From contig OZ024830.1 in NCBI GenBank assembly GCA_964016985.1, positions 74,431,763-74,495,762 on the forward strand: a stretch of DNA of 64,000 nucleotides. The letters are read 5' to 3'. Under the pieces are notes generated by a model that made no database searches, was not told where the DNA came from, and was given only the letters and a program-made list of their open reading frames with translations. This document shows positions 23,731 through 33,850 of this stretch, one piece after another; within the stretch, counting starts at the first letter, position 1, and each line of letters starts with the position of its first letter. A program made the position numbers and the translations under genes. Origin of the DNA: Anodontia alba (lineage: Eukaryota > Mollusca > Bivalvia > Lucinida > Lucinidae).

Positions 23731-24165
23731 ATTTAAAAAAAAAAGCAGTGCCGCATGTTATTAACAGCCGTGCATTAACCGGTGAAAAGTCGTGTATTAA
23801 CAAGGTTATTCACGCGCTGTTAATGCACGGCTACGCGACTTTCAATATGATCGTACCGGGGCCACAGATTTGCTGCCGTTACGAGATGTGTACTGCCCGG
23901 CCCTAGAAGGAGCATAGTCAGTGGAAATTACGTTCGCGAGACAGCGGTGAAAAGGCGAAACAAAATAGTGCAAGAAATAACGCGAAATGTAGCAAATGTT
24001 TTCAGTTTTTATGCAATAATAGCGATCGAACATGGTTTTCCAATGCATTAACATTCGCCAGGTCCCTTGGGAGGTGTTGAAAACCGCGGCCTTCGGCCTC
24101 GGTTATCAACACCTCCCACGGGACCTGGCGAATGTTAATGTATGAAAAACCATGTTTGATCCCTA
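23731..24165 (+). repeat. Pal-B copy 1
   Basis: One end has the short dyad GCCGTGCATTAAC / GTTAATGCACGGC; the other is a stem of more than 60 bp from GATCGAACATGG to CCATGTTTGATC around GCGGCCTTCGGCCTCGG. Linking sequence GGCGAAACAAAATAGTGCAA is shared by all long copies. Confidence 0.92.
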
Positions 24166-24399
24166 CATGTATATCCCAGTTCCCGTAAACATTTACGGAG
24201 TTTGTATATTAGCACGACAGCAAATCATCAGAAAAAAAGAGTCTACGCTTCGCACACAATGTCTGCTGAGCGTAAGCCAAGCTTTTCTTTTTATTGACGT
24301 TGAACAGTCCGTGGACAATGGTATTGGGCCAGTCCATGACCTTTCATAAAGAGCTTCAAGATAAAGACTGTCTACGTCCGTGGGCGTAGACAATAACGT

Positions 24400-24620
24400 G
24401 CATGATAAAGAAAAGGCACTTTCATTATGTGCTTACAGCGAAGGTCTAGCTCAGCCTGCACATCTGCACATTTTAATCGGAATATATACAGTTTATCAAC
24501 CTGTCCTACACTAGCTGTTCATTTTATAAGCGAGTAACAAATGTGCAGTCTGATCTGGGCCTGCGCTGTCCGCATATTGCTTAGGGCCTTTTCTTTGCGT
24601 TGCGCATTTTATAGCATGAT
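24400..24620. repeat. Hairpin-J-like degenerate element
   Basis: AAGGCACTTTCATTATGTGC, CTCAGCCTGCACATCTGCAC and GCAGTCTGATCTGGGCCTGC resemble diverged Hairpin-J arms. Confidence 0.45.
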
Positions 24621-24759
24621 ACGTTTGCACACTTGACATTTATGTATCTCGCTTAACAAATAAAACAAAACAGTTTCAGGGCAGAAGGTACTCTTTCAAA
24701 CGAGGAAGTTACAATCAAAACACTGACAGCACTAGTGGTTCGATTGTCTCCGGGTGTAG

Positions 24760-25085
24760 CCTAGGAAAATGTTCCTGAACGGGGATTCAAGACTTTTTCA
24801 TTTAACTCTTTACCTTTACTTCCTGTAATTTAAACAAACAGTGCAGACGTTCTGCGGCGTCTGACCTGTGTCTGCACTGTTTGCTAATGTCCCTGTCCAG
24901 GTTTTACAGATAGGCGCTCTGACGTCACAGTTACAAGAATAGTGCAGCTATAAATAACCGTTACCTGCATTTCATACAAACATACGGTTTGATTTCATTC
25001 GTCAATGATTATCACGTGGACAACAACCTAAAGGAAAGTTTTGTGCGTGTATACTATGGCTCGATTGTAAACAATCGATTCAAAA
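24760..25085 (+). promoter_or_regulatory. Promoter-like duplicated segment, copy 1
   Basis: Contains TGACGTCA (a CRE-type site) followed about 20 bp later by CTATAAATA (TATA-like), then ACCGTTACCTGCATTTCATAC. The same layout recurs at 34235-34530 with CTATATATAACC and TTACTTGGATTTCGTAC, and a rearranged copy lies inverted at 25880-26170. No gene is recognised downstream. That it drives transcription is inference from motif spacing and from its recurrence. Confidence 0.4.
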
Positions 25086-25103
25086 TGTGTGTTTCCTCCT
25101 TTC

Positions 25104-25384
25104 CATCACGAAAACATACCTATATAAGTTTGAACCCCTTAAACCCCACTGTTACAATGTATATAGTAAAACTGGGGTTTACAGGGTTATGCATTATTTT
25201 TCTTAATTCTGCTCAAAACATAGATTGTGGGTACTCGTTAGAACCGCCTCGCCCAGGCGGTTCTAACGAGTACCCACGATCTTTGTTTTGAGCAGAAACG
25301 TGAAAAATATCAGTTTTTGTCTGAAAATTTTCAGTTTTCGGTGATGAAATTTTCAATAATTTGAGTAGGCGTGTTTTCGTAATG
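25104..25384 (-). repeat. MITE-A copy 6
   Basis: Full-length with an intact core palindrome. It lies between the inverted segments 24760-25085 and 25880-26170. Confidence 0.93.
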
Positions 25385-25506
25385 CTGAAAACGTGGTTTA
25401 CAATAAAACGGAACGAACACGTTCCCATTGGTAGCGAATTCTAATCTTTAGGATTAGATTCCTTTTCATAAAGGTCTTTGTATGCTAGAACGTAAACATG
25501 GACGGC

Positions 25507-25561
<55 letters not shown>
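25507..25561. repeat. (CT)n microsatellite
   Basis: About 50 bp of CT dinucleotides with an early C interruption. Confidence 0.95.
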
Positions 25562-25562
<1 letters not shown>

Positions 25563-25879
25563 AATAGCAGATACGCTACCAAGCGCATCAAATTTTCCTT
25601 AAACAACAAATAGACAGATACAAGAAAATAGAATGCAAAATAACTGAACAAAATGTTTCACTAAAAATACAATGAAATAATACAAATTATAAAAAAATAA
25701 CGACTTGCCTCAAGAGTTTATTTGGTTGGTGTCGTTTTCATACATGCACTATATCGCTCACGACGGTGCGTGCTACATTGCACAGGTCCTTTCATTATTT
25801 CGTCGTCTCGATATGACATCAATAATGCTGAACGGGACATAAAACACAAATTATCATCCTCTTGTATCAAAACATGGAA

Positions 25880-26170
25880 AATATGGTCTTCTTATGTTTT
25901 TGGATCGATTGTGGGAATTGTTTTCAGTCGACCCAACTTATACACACACCAAAATGTCCTTAAGGTTGTTGTCCATGTGATTATCATTGACCGCTGTGAT
26001 GTCAGAGGCTTGTGTAAAGACAGTTATCAGTAAAAACTTGAATTGGGCTTAGTGCCGGGACATTGACAAGCAGTGCAGACCCAGATCTGCACGGTTTACC
26101 TTATTTACAGGAAGTTAAGGGTTAAATGAAACAGTCTTAAGTCCCCTTTCAGGACTATTTTCCCAGCCTA
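25880..26170 (-). repeat. Inverted, rearranged copy of the promoter-like segment
   Basis: Read on the minus strand it contains CAATGATAATCACATGGACA, GCCTCTGACATCACAG, CCCGGCACTAAGCCCA and GGGGACTTAAGACTG, matching 24760-25085 and 34235-34530, but the pieces are in a changed order and the TATA part is not seen. Confidence 0.55.
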
Positions 26171-26233
26171 CACTCAGAGATAATCGACCCAACAATTCAG
26201 CCAGTCCTTTAATTTGTCTGTGTCTATATTGTA

Positions 26234-26565
26234 TACAGTTGACTCTCGTTATCTCGATCTCGCTTATCTCGAATAACCTCTTATCTCGAAGTGAAAATCT
26301 TGTCCCTGCCTAAACATGAAAATCTAACAACAGGTTAAAATTGTGGAAAAGAGGAGAAATTGCTCCTAAGGAGCAATTTCTCCTCTTTTCCACAATATTT
26401 TCAATATATCTCTAACTTCAAGAGTCCAATTACATGTATATTTGTTAAATGTGGTTGTTCAAATTATTTTTTCCTCAATTTTACAAATCTTATATGTTGA
26501 GGTACGGATATCTCGAAGTAATTCAGAGGGTCCCTTGGAATTGGAGATAATGAGAGTCGACTGTA
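26234..26565. repeat. MITE with TA target site, ends TACAGTYGACTCTCRTTATC
   Basis: Terminal inverted repeats are TACAGTTGACTCTCGTTATC and its complement GATAATGAGAGTCGACTGTA, flanked by TA. A perfect inner palindrome (GAGGAGAAATTGCTCC / GGAGCAATTTCTCC) sits at 26345-26395. The ends suggest a Tc1/mariner-superfamily parent. Confidence 0.88.
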
Positions 26566-26724
26566 TTTCGCTGCCGAGGAACGATGTCCGAAACACAGCA
26601 TGAGCAAATGTACTTTCAGACGTGCATCAAGCGTAGATTCAGACCGTCCTGTACATCTGGACAGTTTGACAAGAGCCTATGTTGGGCATTCTGCGTATAG
26701 CCAGCAAACCAAGGCTTCTACTGA

Positions 26725-27175
26725 CCGACTGCGTACAAATCCAATGCTCTAACCACTGAGCCAAAGAGTCGACTCCCTCACGCAGGTGTCAGAGATTGAA
26801 TATATACCTACAAGCTATGCGTAATCTGCCAAGGCAGATAATCGAGGGTAGGAGTGTTAGGCCGTAACATTCCCCCTTTTCAAGGAAGTCATATTTATGA
26901 TAACGCGAAGGCATTTTCGGCGAAGTAAAGGTCAATCCTGGACGAGCCCCCATCTTACGACATGAAAGTCGCAACAATGTAAATGAAGCATAGCTGAAAA
27001 AAAATTCTCGGATTCGAACCGGTCTGCCCGGATTAAAATACAATGCTCTAGATGTAACCACAGAACCAAAGAGTCGACTCTCTGACGCAGGTGTCAGAGA
27101 GTGAATATATACCTACAAGCTGTACGTAATCTGCCAAGGCAGATGATCGAGGGTAGGAATGCTAGGCCGTAACAA
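26725..27175 (-). repeat. Two tRNA-headed SINE pieces in a 305-bp tandem arrangement
   Basis: The segment 26760-26870 (GAGTCGACTC, ACGCAGGTGTCAGAGA, ATCTGCCAAGGCAGAT) repeats at 27064-27175. On the minus strand each has a tRNA-like head: GGCTCAGTGGTTAGAGCATT near 26740-26762, and GTGGTTACATCTAGAGCATT plus box B-like CGGTTCGAATCC near 27008-27062. Confidence 0.65.
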
Positions 27176-27656
27176 GTGTCCTAATTAGGGTGTTGAGGAC
27201 TAAAAGGCTACATGTGATGAAAAGCTTGACTCTGGTTGGACAATAATAGACGAGAATGTTAGACTTCATGTCAGTTTTACATAAAGATATATTAGAGTTA
27301 AAGTGCAGATCAAATTTAAATTTCTCAATTATGGTCTTTTTAGTGTGCTAGTTTGAAATATCAGACGGGTTAACTTCTTTTTTCTTTTCCCCAAAATAAG
27401 GGTACATGATTTCAAGGGCAGAAAAGTTTCAAATCGTGTTGATAGATCCCGTCTTTTTTGTAATGCATTTTGTCAAAGGCTAACATTTTATTTCGTACAA
27501 AATCGGAAGGTCACGAAATATTGTGAAAATCTGATTTTAACCAAACGTTACATGTAAAATGGAAGCATATGGAAAAGTAATTGTTGTCATTTCAACGTCT
27601 TTTAGAAAGTCTCAGAAGATGTAAATGTGCAAAAGTTTCTTATAATTTAACCCATT
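27176..27656. other. Unassigned DNA
   Basis: No recognisable gene or repeat. Confidence 0.5.
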
Positions 27657-27975
27657 TATGCCGAGTGGAATCTTCTGTCTTATTTCTTTGGACAGGTGCA
27701 TTTCCTATATAAGGCGTGTCCGGTTAGTTTTTATTATCATAATGTTTTATAGAAATTTCTAAACTTAATGCAACAGTGAAGACCCTGATCAGACGCAAGG
27801 GTTCTGTGGCGTCTGATCTGGGTCTACACTGTTTGCCAATGTCCCTTTTATGGGACGCTAGGCTTAACTCTTGTCCTGCTGAACCCGGATATACCCTACC
27901 TTTGCAAACAGTGTAGACCCAGATCAGTTGGCTTCTGAAGAAGCCAACTGATCTGGATCTACACTGTTTGCCATT
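27657..27975. repeat. MITE-E, two hairpins
   Basis: Left end TTAACCCATTTATGCCGAG at 27657; first hairpin around AGACGCAAGGGTTCTGTGGCGTCTG; a second at 27905-27970 (GTAGACCCAGATCAGTTGGC / GCCAACTGATCTGGATCTAC). Two copies appear to be nested or adjacent. Confidence 0.8.
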
Positions 27976-28083
27976 AAGTATGCAAATTTATATCAACAAT
28001 CTGGATCAAGTAATCTGATTGGCTGAAAATTAGAAATAGGCGTGGCATTTTAATTTGTTCAGCAGGACAAGGGTTAAATGGGT

Positions 28084-28555
28084 TAATGTAAAACCATTTG
28101 TCGTAACTATGTGTACACAAAGAATTTATTCTTTTCATTTGTTTTAAAAGTGAGAATATTTTCATTTTTTTTTCTCATAGTAAAAATGACTGCAAAATAA
28201 GCAAAAGTGTCCTTAAACTTGAATTGAAGCAGGTTTTCAACAAGTTCCCCATGTTCAAAATTTCTAAAAATTTCACAGTATTGTTATTGAACATAAGTCA
28301 TTTAAAATCCATAGAGAAAATCAAAAACTGTTTTCTAATAAAATGTCTCAAAAAATCAGTTTACTATAAGAATATAGAATTAGTCAAAACAGTTTATGGC
28401 CATGAAATTAATTTTACACGAGCTATTTGAAAACAAAGCAGAGGAACAGAAAAGACAAATGGTTCCTAATAAGACACTCAATCAAAATCAATGTTTTCAT
28501 TTAGAATAAAACGCTAAGCGAAAAACGTCTTTTTGAGGGATGTCGAAAGCACAGG
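28084..28555 (+). repeat. Truncated copy of the 14956-15747 element
   Basis: Collinear with 15285-15747 (AAAACCATTTGTCGTAAC, TTCAACAAGTTCC, AAACGTCTTTTTGAG, GATGTCGAAAGCACAG), without the left end and without the SINE. Confidence 0.8.
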
Positions 28556-28570
28556 AGGCTCCTGGTTCCT

Positions 28571-29330
28571 TTAAGAATTGATTTTTGTTGTGTTTAGTTC
28601 TAGTAACATTAGGGTAAAGACGGTTTCATTGCACTCCACTTGCATATACTCGTAGCCTTGGACTGCAAGGCACCTCAATATTTTCCAGTCCATAATGTCT
28701 GGAGCATAAAAATGATCACTACAAAGTGGCAGTCCACCATTCCACACTGACGTCAAATCTACCCAGTCGATCAATGTTCGCATTACCATAACTTCTCATT
28801 CGGCTTACCTCATATGATCCCGGAAGTCGGAATTATACGAGTGTTGCCGAATGCGTAACGTCTGTTTCCGTTACAAATTGAACCGCAACGCGTGAAAACG
28901 TACCTTCATGGCTGGAAGTGCATGTCCGATCATCACGAAAACATGCCTATATAATTTTGACCCCCTTAAACCCCACTTTTATATAGCAAAACTGGGGTTT
29001 ATAGGGGTATACATTATTTTTCTTATTTCTGCTCAAAAACATAGATTGTGGGTACTCGTTAGAACCGCCTCATCTATGTTTTGAGCAGAAATATGAAAAA
29101 TATCAGAATTTTAAACCTGAAAATTTTCATTATATGGTAGTAAAATTATCGTTATATTTGAATAAGCATGTTTTCGTAATGTATACATTTCTAACGTTGC
29201 GGCTCTTGATCATCGAACACAGTCTTCAACAAACCCTCGTGTACTCCCGCTTAGATAAACTCGGCAGCTGTTCTACATATCTTGGCCACCTCAAGCACAA
29301 GCGTCTCTGTCTCATTAACAAAAATAGTGG
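28571..29330 (-). pseudogene. Broken Mab-21/cGAS-like paralogue, split by MITE-A
   Basis: Two blocks match the 3' part of the intact gene at 30027-31790. The 28571-28800 block encodes the residues TLIDWVDLTSVWNGGLPLC and SDHFYAPDIMD, and then runs on past the point where the intact gene stops, with WKILRCLAVQGYEYMQVECN. The 29200-29325 block (CTCTTGATCATCGAACACAG on the plus strand) matches 30160-30275 but has lost an open frame. Between them lie about 100 bp of rearranged sequence and MITE-A copy 7. The remainder of the gene (N-terminal and central parts) is absent; MITE-C and MITE-A sequence replaces it. Clearly not functional as a whole. Its C-terminal extension may preserve the ancestral end of the family here. 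Confidence 0.88.
28931..29181 (-). repeat. MITE-A copy 7, inserted in the Mab-21 pseudogene
   Basis: Ends CATCACGAAAACATGCC and TTTTCGTAATG. One arm of the core palindrome is deleted after GAACCGCCTC. It separates the two homologous blocks of the pseudogene. Confidence 0.92.
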
Positions 29331-29641
29331 AACTTCAATGACTCGAATATTTCTGGGACCAAAGACATTGTTCTAAAAGTGGCTAGTTTGAGACACTATG
29401 AGTAAATCATAGCGTCAGATCAGGAGGCAAATAGGCATAATTAAGGTTTTTCGATCTTCTAAACAATAGCGGTATGCTGAACGTACTCATTTGAATCATC
29501 ACGAAGAGGTAATTCTAATGAGTACACACAACGTAAATTTTCCTGATAAAATAAGGAAGCTGCCCTAAAATATCTGTAAATATTTGTTTTCTTGAGTTAT
29601 TGGAAGAATTTCGTAGGAACATACACACACAAAAAACAAAA

Positions 29642-29686
<45 letters not shown>

Positions 29687-29715
29687 AGCGAATTAGCCAC
29701 GGTAAACGGGCCGTC
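29331..29715 (+). repeat. MITE-C copy, degenerate, with long poly-A
   Basis: CAATGACTCGAATATTTCTG, TTTTTCGATCTTCTAAACAA, GAGTACACACAACGTAAATT and CTTGAGTTATTGGAAG match 48220-48579. A poly-A tract occupies 29643-29683. Confidence 0.75.
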
Positions 29716-29721
29716 AGTGTT

Positions 29722-29973
29722 CATTTCGAAAACACGCATATTCAAATATGCAGAAAATTTTCAGAATAAAAAACTCTGATATTTTCATATTTCTGCTCAA
29801 AACAGAGATTGTAGGTACTCGTTAGAACCACCTTGGCGAAGCGGTTCTAACGAGAACCCACAATGTATGATTTTTAGCAGAAATAAGAATAAGAAAAATA
29901 ATGTATAGCCTGTAAACCCCAGTTTTACTATATAAAAGTGGGGTTCAAATTATATAGGTATATTGTCGTGATG
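29722..29973 (+). repeat. MITE-A copy 8, just downstream of the Mab-21 gene
   Basis: Ends CATTTCGAAAACACGC and TTGTCGTGATG; the core palindrome is slightly decayed. It lies about 50 bp beyond the stop codon of the 587-codon gene and may be in its 3' untranslated region. Confidence 0.9.
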
Positions 29974-30026
29974 CGAGTCACGAAGCCACGTGATGTGAGT
30001 CACGAAGATTTTCTATATATAGTTTA

Positions 30027-31790
30027 CTAATCCATAATATCTGGAGCATACAAATGATCACTACAGAGTGGCAGACCACCATTCCACACTGAAGTCATGT
30101 CGACCCAATCAATCAGTGTCCGCATGGTGGGCATAACCGTAACTTTTGTGTCTGTTACAAACTCTTGATCATCAATCACAGCCTTCAACAATCCCTCGTA
30201 TGGCCCCGCTTTGATAAACTCAGCAGCTCTCCTACGTATTTCGGTCACGTCCAGCACAATTGTCTTTCCATCATTGTGGAAAGTAAGCAGCGACATATCG
30301 GGTAATAGTTTTAATGATTCTGTGAAATACCAAACTGCTCGTGGAGGGACAGCGTGCAGTAGACAAGCAATGTCTTTTTCAACACATGCGCAAAAAGTTT
30401 TGAAACTTAGCTTCAGTAGATATCGTATCGCTTGGAGGCGTATGTTTACATGCATGATAAAAAATGAAAGACCTAGTGTCATACGTACTTCGTTTTTGGG
30501 GGCTGATAAAAGTCGATGTTGTAATTTTGACAAGGATATATCTCGCATGCCTTGGAATTCAAGCATGTCGGCACATTCAAACACGGCAGTCAGGACGTCT
30601 TCTTGTATTACTTTAACTTTCTGAAACAGAACCATTATGTCTCTTTTGGCCTTATGTCTAATCATATTTCTGTTTGGAACGAAGTAGTTTGGGATGAAAG
30701 CGTCCTCCAAATAAACCGTGAGAAGATCTATCAAAGCTTCCACACAATCAAGCATCTTGTCTTGGCGCCAGGTATCTAATGGGACCAGCTCCATTACCCA
30801 GAGCAGGACATTTTTCATCATGTAACTTGTCAAAACAGCAGGCTCAGATAATCGGAGTTTAAAGAAGGATTTCAAGAAGAGATAAGCACGGATTTGTACG
30901 CTATTTAATTTTCGTATCAGCATTCTTTCTGCGTCAGAAAATGAAACCCGCCATTCTAAGTTTGTTGTTTGACTTAGAGGATGTCCAACAGCGACGAAGC
31001 CACACCCCCGAGATGTTATTTCTTGTATCATATCCGGAGACGGCCAGCCACTCCTCCTTTCTCTTGTAACAAACGACTTGGCAACACGAGGCCATTCCTT
31101 CATAGACAATGATGCTACATAGTCTATAAAGTGAATTCCCAGTTCATCTTCAATGGCGCCATGTAGAGCTGGTCCTGATCGCAAGAATTCAGTAAAGTCG
31201 TTGAACTGTCTATGCGGATCACTTTCGTAAACAACAAATTTTGCACTGGTCACAGCGTAGAATAATTGTCGTTTTAACGCAAGAGGTTCAAAATATACAG
31301 GACTTTCTGGAGAATGGTTTGGCATAATCTGCAAGTTAACATATCCTGGGAATTTGCTATTTTCTACGAGAAGATATGGTGTTTGGTATTCCAAAGGTAA
31401 ACGTGTTTGTCTGATATCTACACCTTTGAACTGAAACACAACATCTATGTCGGTTTCGTTAACTTCACCTTTATTCAGATCAACGATTGGAAAACCTTTC
31501 TCCAAGTACAGCCCGTCATGGGAACTCCCTAATAATTGCATATCTTGGACAGACATTTTCTTCAATATGTCCGCGTCTTTTTTCCAAATACATTTTTCTT
31601 TCGACATTGCCTCAACTCTGCTGTAGATAACTTGTATATTTGAAGTGACTTTGATTTCTGGAAGAAATGCATCGCTCCACTCCGTTTGCCTTTGGTCGGC
31701 TGCAAGCATTCTGACATCCAGAAAAGCATCTTGGTCAAAAAAGATGCAATTTATATATCTTTCTATATCATTACAAGAGGATTCACTCAT
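30027..31790 (-). CDS. Mab-21 domain protein, cGAS-like receptor family
   Basis: Single 587-codon open frame. Seen in the sequence: a nucleotidyltransferase-type GS pair (Gly88-Ser89 in LLGSSHDGLYL), an acidic pair Asp114-x-Asp116 in ETDIDVVFQF, and the Mab-21 C-terminal signature GHPLSQTTNLEWRVSFSDAE at residues 269-288, preceded by SGWPSPDMI and followed by a helical region. These are hallmarks of the Mab-21/cGAS/cGLR family, whose active members sense nucleic acid and make cyclic dinucleotides for STING. The third catalytic acid is not evident after PGYVNLQI, so it may be inactive or divergent. The frame stops directly after APDIMD, whereas the neighbouring broken paralogue continues for about 40 residues, so the C-terminus may be truncated. 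A splice acceptor (TTTTATTTTAG) lies 20 bp before the ATG, implying an upstream non-coding exon. No signal peptide or membrane segment is seen, so cytosolic. Ligand and product cannot be told from sequence. Confidence 0.93.
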   Translation of the reverse strand: MSESSCNDIERYINCIFFDQDAFLDVRMLAADQRQTEWSDAFLPEIKVTSNIQVIYSRVEAMSKEKCIWKKDADILKKMSVQDMQLLGSSHDGLYLEKGFPIVDLNKGEVNETDIDVVFQFKGVDIRQTRLPLEYQTPYLLVENSKFPGYVNLQIMPNHSPESPVYFEPLALKRQLFYAVTSAKFVVYESDPHRQFNDFTEFLRSGPALHGAIEDELGIHFIDYVASLSMKEWPRVAKSFVTRERRSGWPSPDMIQEITSRGCGFVAVGHPLSQTTNLEWRVSFSDAERMLIRKLNSVQIRAYLFLKSFFKLRLSEPAVLTSYMMKNVLLWVMELVPLDTWRQDKMLDCVEALIDLLTVYLEDAFIPNYFVPNRNMIRHKAKRDIMVLFQKVKVIQEDVLTAVFECADMLEFQGMRDISLSKLQHRLLSAPKNEVRMTLGLSFFIMHVNIRLQAIRYLLKLSFKTFCACVEKDIACLLHAVPPRAVWYFTESLKLLPDMSLLTFHNDGKTIVLDVTEIRRRAAEFIKAGPYEGLLKAVIDDQEFVTDTKVTVMPTMRTLIDWVDMTSVWNGGLPLCSDHLYAPDIMD

Positions 31791-31810
31791 GGTTATTCAC
31801 CCAGGTGTCC

Positions 31811-31820
31811 CTAAAATAAA
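31811..31820 (-). other. Splice acceptor in the 5' UTR of the Mab-21 gene
   Basis: On the minus strand TTTTATTTTAG precedes GGACACCTGGGTGAATAACC and the ATG at 31790. A pyrimidine-rich tract plus AG fits an intron ending here, with the coding sequence wholly in the last exon, which is common for this family. Confidence 0.6.
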
Positions 31821-31833
31821 AATTAACATAACT

Positions 31834-32260
31834 ATTACTGCATAAAAAGAAGTGTCGCACGTTTATAAACAGCCGTGCATTAACCGGCGAAAAGCCGAGG
31901 CAATTCACGCGCTGTTAATGCACGGCTACGCAGCCTTCAATATGATCGTACCGGGGCCACGGATTTGCTGCCGTTACGAGATGTGTACTCCCCGGCCCTA
32001 GAACGAGCATAGTCTGTGAAAATTACGTTTGCGAGCCATCGGTGAAAAGGCGAAACAAAATAGTGCAAGAAATAATGCGAAATGTAGCAAATGTTTTCAG
32101 TTGTTATGCAATAATAGCGATCGAACATGGTGTTTCAATGCATTAGCATTCGCCAGGTCCCTTGAGAGGTGTTGAAAACCGCGGCCTTCGGCCTCGGTTT
32201 TCAACACCTCCCACGGGACCTGGTGAATGTTAATGCATGAAAAACCATGTTTGATCCCTA
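31834..32260 (+). repeat. Pal-B copy 2, immediately upstream of the Mab-21 gene
   Basis: Same architecture as 23731-24165. Its end is about 20 bp from the splice acceptor at 31811, so it lies inside the presumed 5' intron of the gene. Confidence 0.92.
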
Positions 32261-32279
32261 TATTACAGCCCTGTAGAAC

Positions 32280-32380
32280 AAATCAGACAACTGTGCCAAC
32301 AGTGTAGAGCCAGATGCGATGACTGGTAGACGCCGTCTCATAAGGGGCTACACTGTTCGCAGTTCCGTTTTTTATTTTAG
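32280..32380. repeat. MITE-E hairpin remnant
   Basis: CAACAGTGTAGAGCCAGATG and CGTCTCATAAGGGGCTACAC form a diverged version of the hairpin. Confidence 0.55.
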
Positions 32381-32696
32381 ACTGAAACCCCTAAATGATC
32401 ATTTCCAAATTCAAAAAAGGTAGATTCCGTTTTAGAAATTCAGGGTTGAAAGGGTTAAGGGGAATGGAGACACCTTTATGGGAGGTAACTCTATCAAATT
32501 CTTTCCTGATCTAGAGTACCTATTTTCAAAAGGGGCTTGGTGTGCAGTAAAGCAAAGCAGAAAGTCCCAAAAGTACCGAAACAAATCTGTGAAGTATATC
32601 AAGTCCCTTTACGACAGTGGATATGCTTCGTAAAAGTTTCGTCTTTTTTTCCAAGGGTAGCAAGTTTTGTGACATCTCCTTTGCTCTCCTGCACAT

Positions 32697-32974
32697 CATT
32701 ACCAAAACACGCCTATTCAAATATATTGAGAATTTTACCACCAAAAATGAAAATTTCATATAAAATAATTCTGGTAGTTTTCATATTTCTGCTCTAAACA
32801 TAGATCGTGGGTACTTGTTAGAACCGTCTCGGCGAGGTGGTTCCAACAAGTACCCACAGTTTATGTTTTTGAGTAGAAATAAGAAAACTAATGTATGTAC
32901 CAATAAACCCCAGTTTGACTGAGTAAAAGTGGGGCTGAAGGGGGTCAAACCTATATATAGGCTGTTTCCTGATG
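32697..32974 (+). repeat. MITE-A copy 9
   Basis: Ends CATTACCAAAACACGCC and TTTCCTGATG; core palindrome with a few mismatches (GTCTCGGCGAGGTGG). Confidence 0.92.
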
Positions 32975-33109
32975 TCAAGCCTTTTCTGCAAAGTGGTTTA
33001 TTCTAAAAGTAAAGCATCTATCTCCTTGTAGGCAAACGCTTTCCTTTAAGAGTAATCCTTTCTGGAATTGGGATGTGCTTATAATTACCTTTAACAGTTC
33101 CTTATTGAA

Positions 33110-33370
33110 AGGAAACCGTGTAGATCCCGATCAGACGTAGCATTCTGTGGCATCTGTTCGGGATCAACACTGTTTATCAGAGTCCCTTTAATTGGAGCCA
33201 CATCATGACAAAACCAATAAAATGGCATGTGCGGCCAGCGAAGACTCAGATCAGCCTGGGTCCTCAGCTACCCATTGAGCGCACAGCGAAGACTGATCAG
33301 ACTGGGCGGATGTCCAGGCTGATCTGAGCCTTCGCTGGACGCACATCCATTCCGTTGGTTTTGTCATGAG
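33110..33370. repeat. MITE-E hairpin followed by a Hairpin-J element
   Basis: 33120-33185 holds GATCAGACGTAGCATTCTG / GGCATCTGTTCGGGATC. 33235-33355 holds GCCAGCGAAGACTCAGATCA and GATCTGAGCCTTCGCTGG arms with outer halves CATGACAAAACCAATAAAAT / TTGGTTTTGTCATGAG. Confidence 0.75.
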
Positions 33371-33551
33371 GCGGGTGAATACGAGTTATTACAGAAAATA
33401 CTAAAACAAGTAACCAATTTCTAGGATCCAATTTCCAGTATGGTTCGTACTGCTTTTCCCAATGTAACCACAGAGGCCTACTCGTAAAACTATAGCGGCC
33501 CGAGCGTGCATCAGTTTGCTTTATTTTTTTGTGTATGTCTGTGTTGCTGAT

Positions 33552-33676
33552 TTAACTTGTGTTGAGGTTTTACGGCCCAGTCAACCCAATGGGGCATGTC
33601 GAGCGCAGACATTTATCTAACCACACTTAGTCCTCTAAGCGGTAAACACGTATTGTGCACATTCTTTCGCCAGGAA
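33552..33676 (-). repeat. 3' end of a SINE, same family as 51688-51995
   Basis: Minus-strand match to that SINE's last 125 bp: tail TACGGCCCAGTCAACCCAAT (plus strand), then CACTTAGTCCTCTAAGCGGT and GTGCACATTCTTTCG. 5'-truncated; the tRNA head is absent. Confidence 0.85.
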
Positions 33677-33693
33677 TATTTGTTGTTGTAGCT

Positions 33694-33732
33694 GTTTTTT
33701 TTTTTGTTTTTTTTTTTTTTTTTTTTTTTTTC
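33694..33732. repeat. Poly-T tract
   Basis: T homopolymer with one G. Confidence 0.95.
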
Positions 33733-33850
33733 AACATCAATATGGCAGGACGTACGCGGGAACGTTTGTTTTTTGTTTTGTTTCAAATTGATGACTGCTG
33801 TTACTAATTGTAAATGTGTAGATCTTTGACGAGAGAATAAAAAGTCTAAC

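Noticed and set aside
25466..25651. Arg-Glu repeat protein
   Set aside because: It is the (CT)n microsatellite read on the minus strand.
25722..26033. 103-codon open frame
   Set aside because: It overlaps the inverted promoter-like repeat; its sequence is explained by that duplication.
30211..30624. 137-codon plus-strand open frame
   Set aside because: Antisense shadow of the Mab-21 coding sequence.
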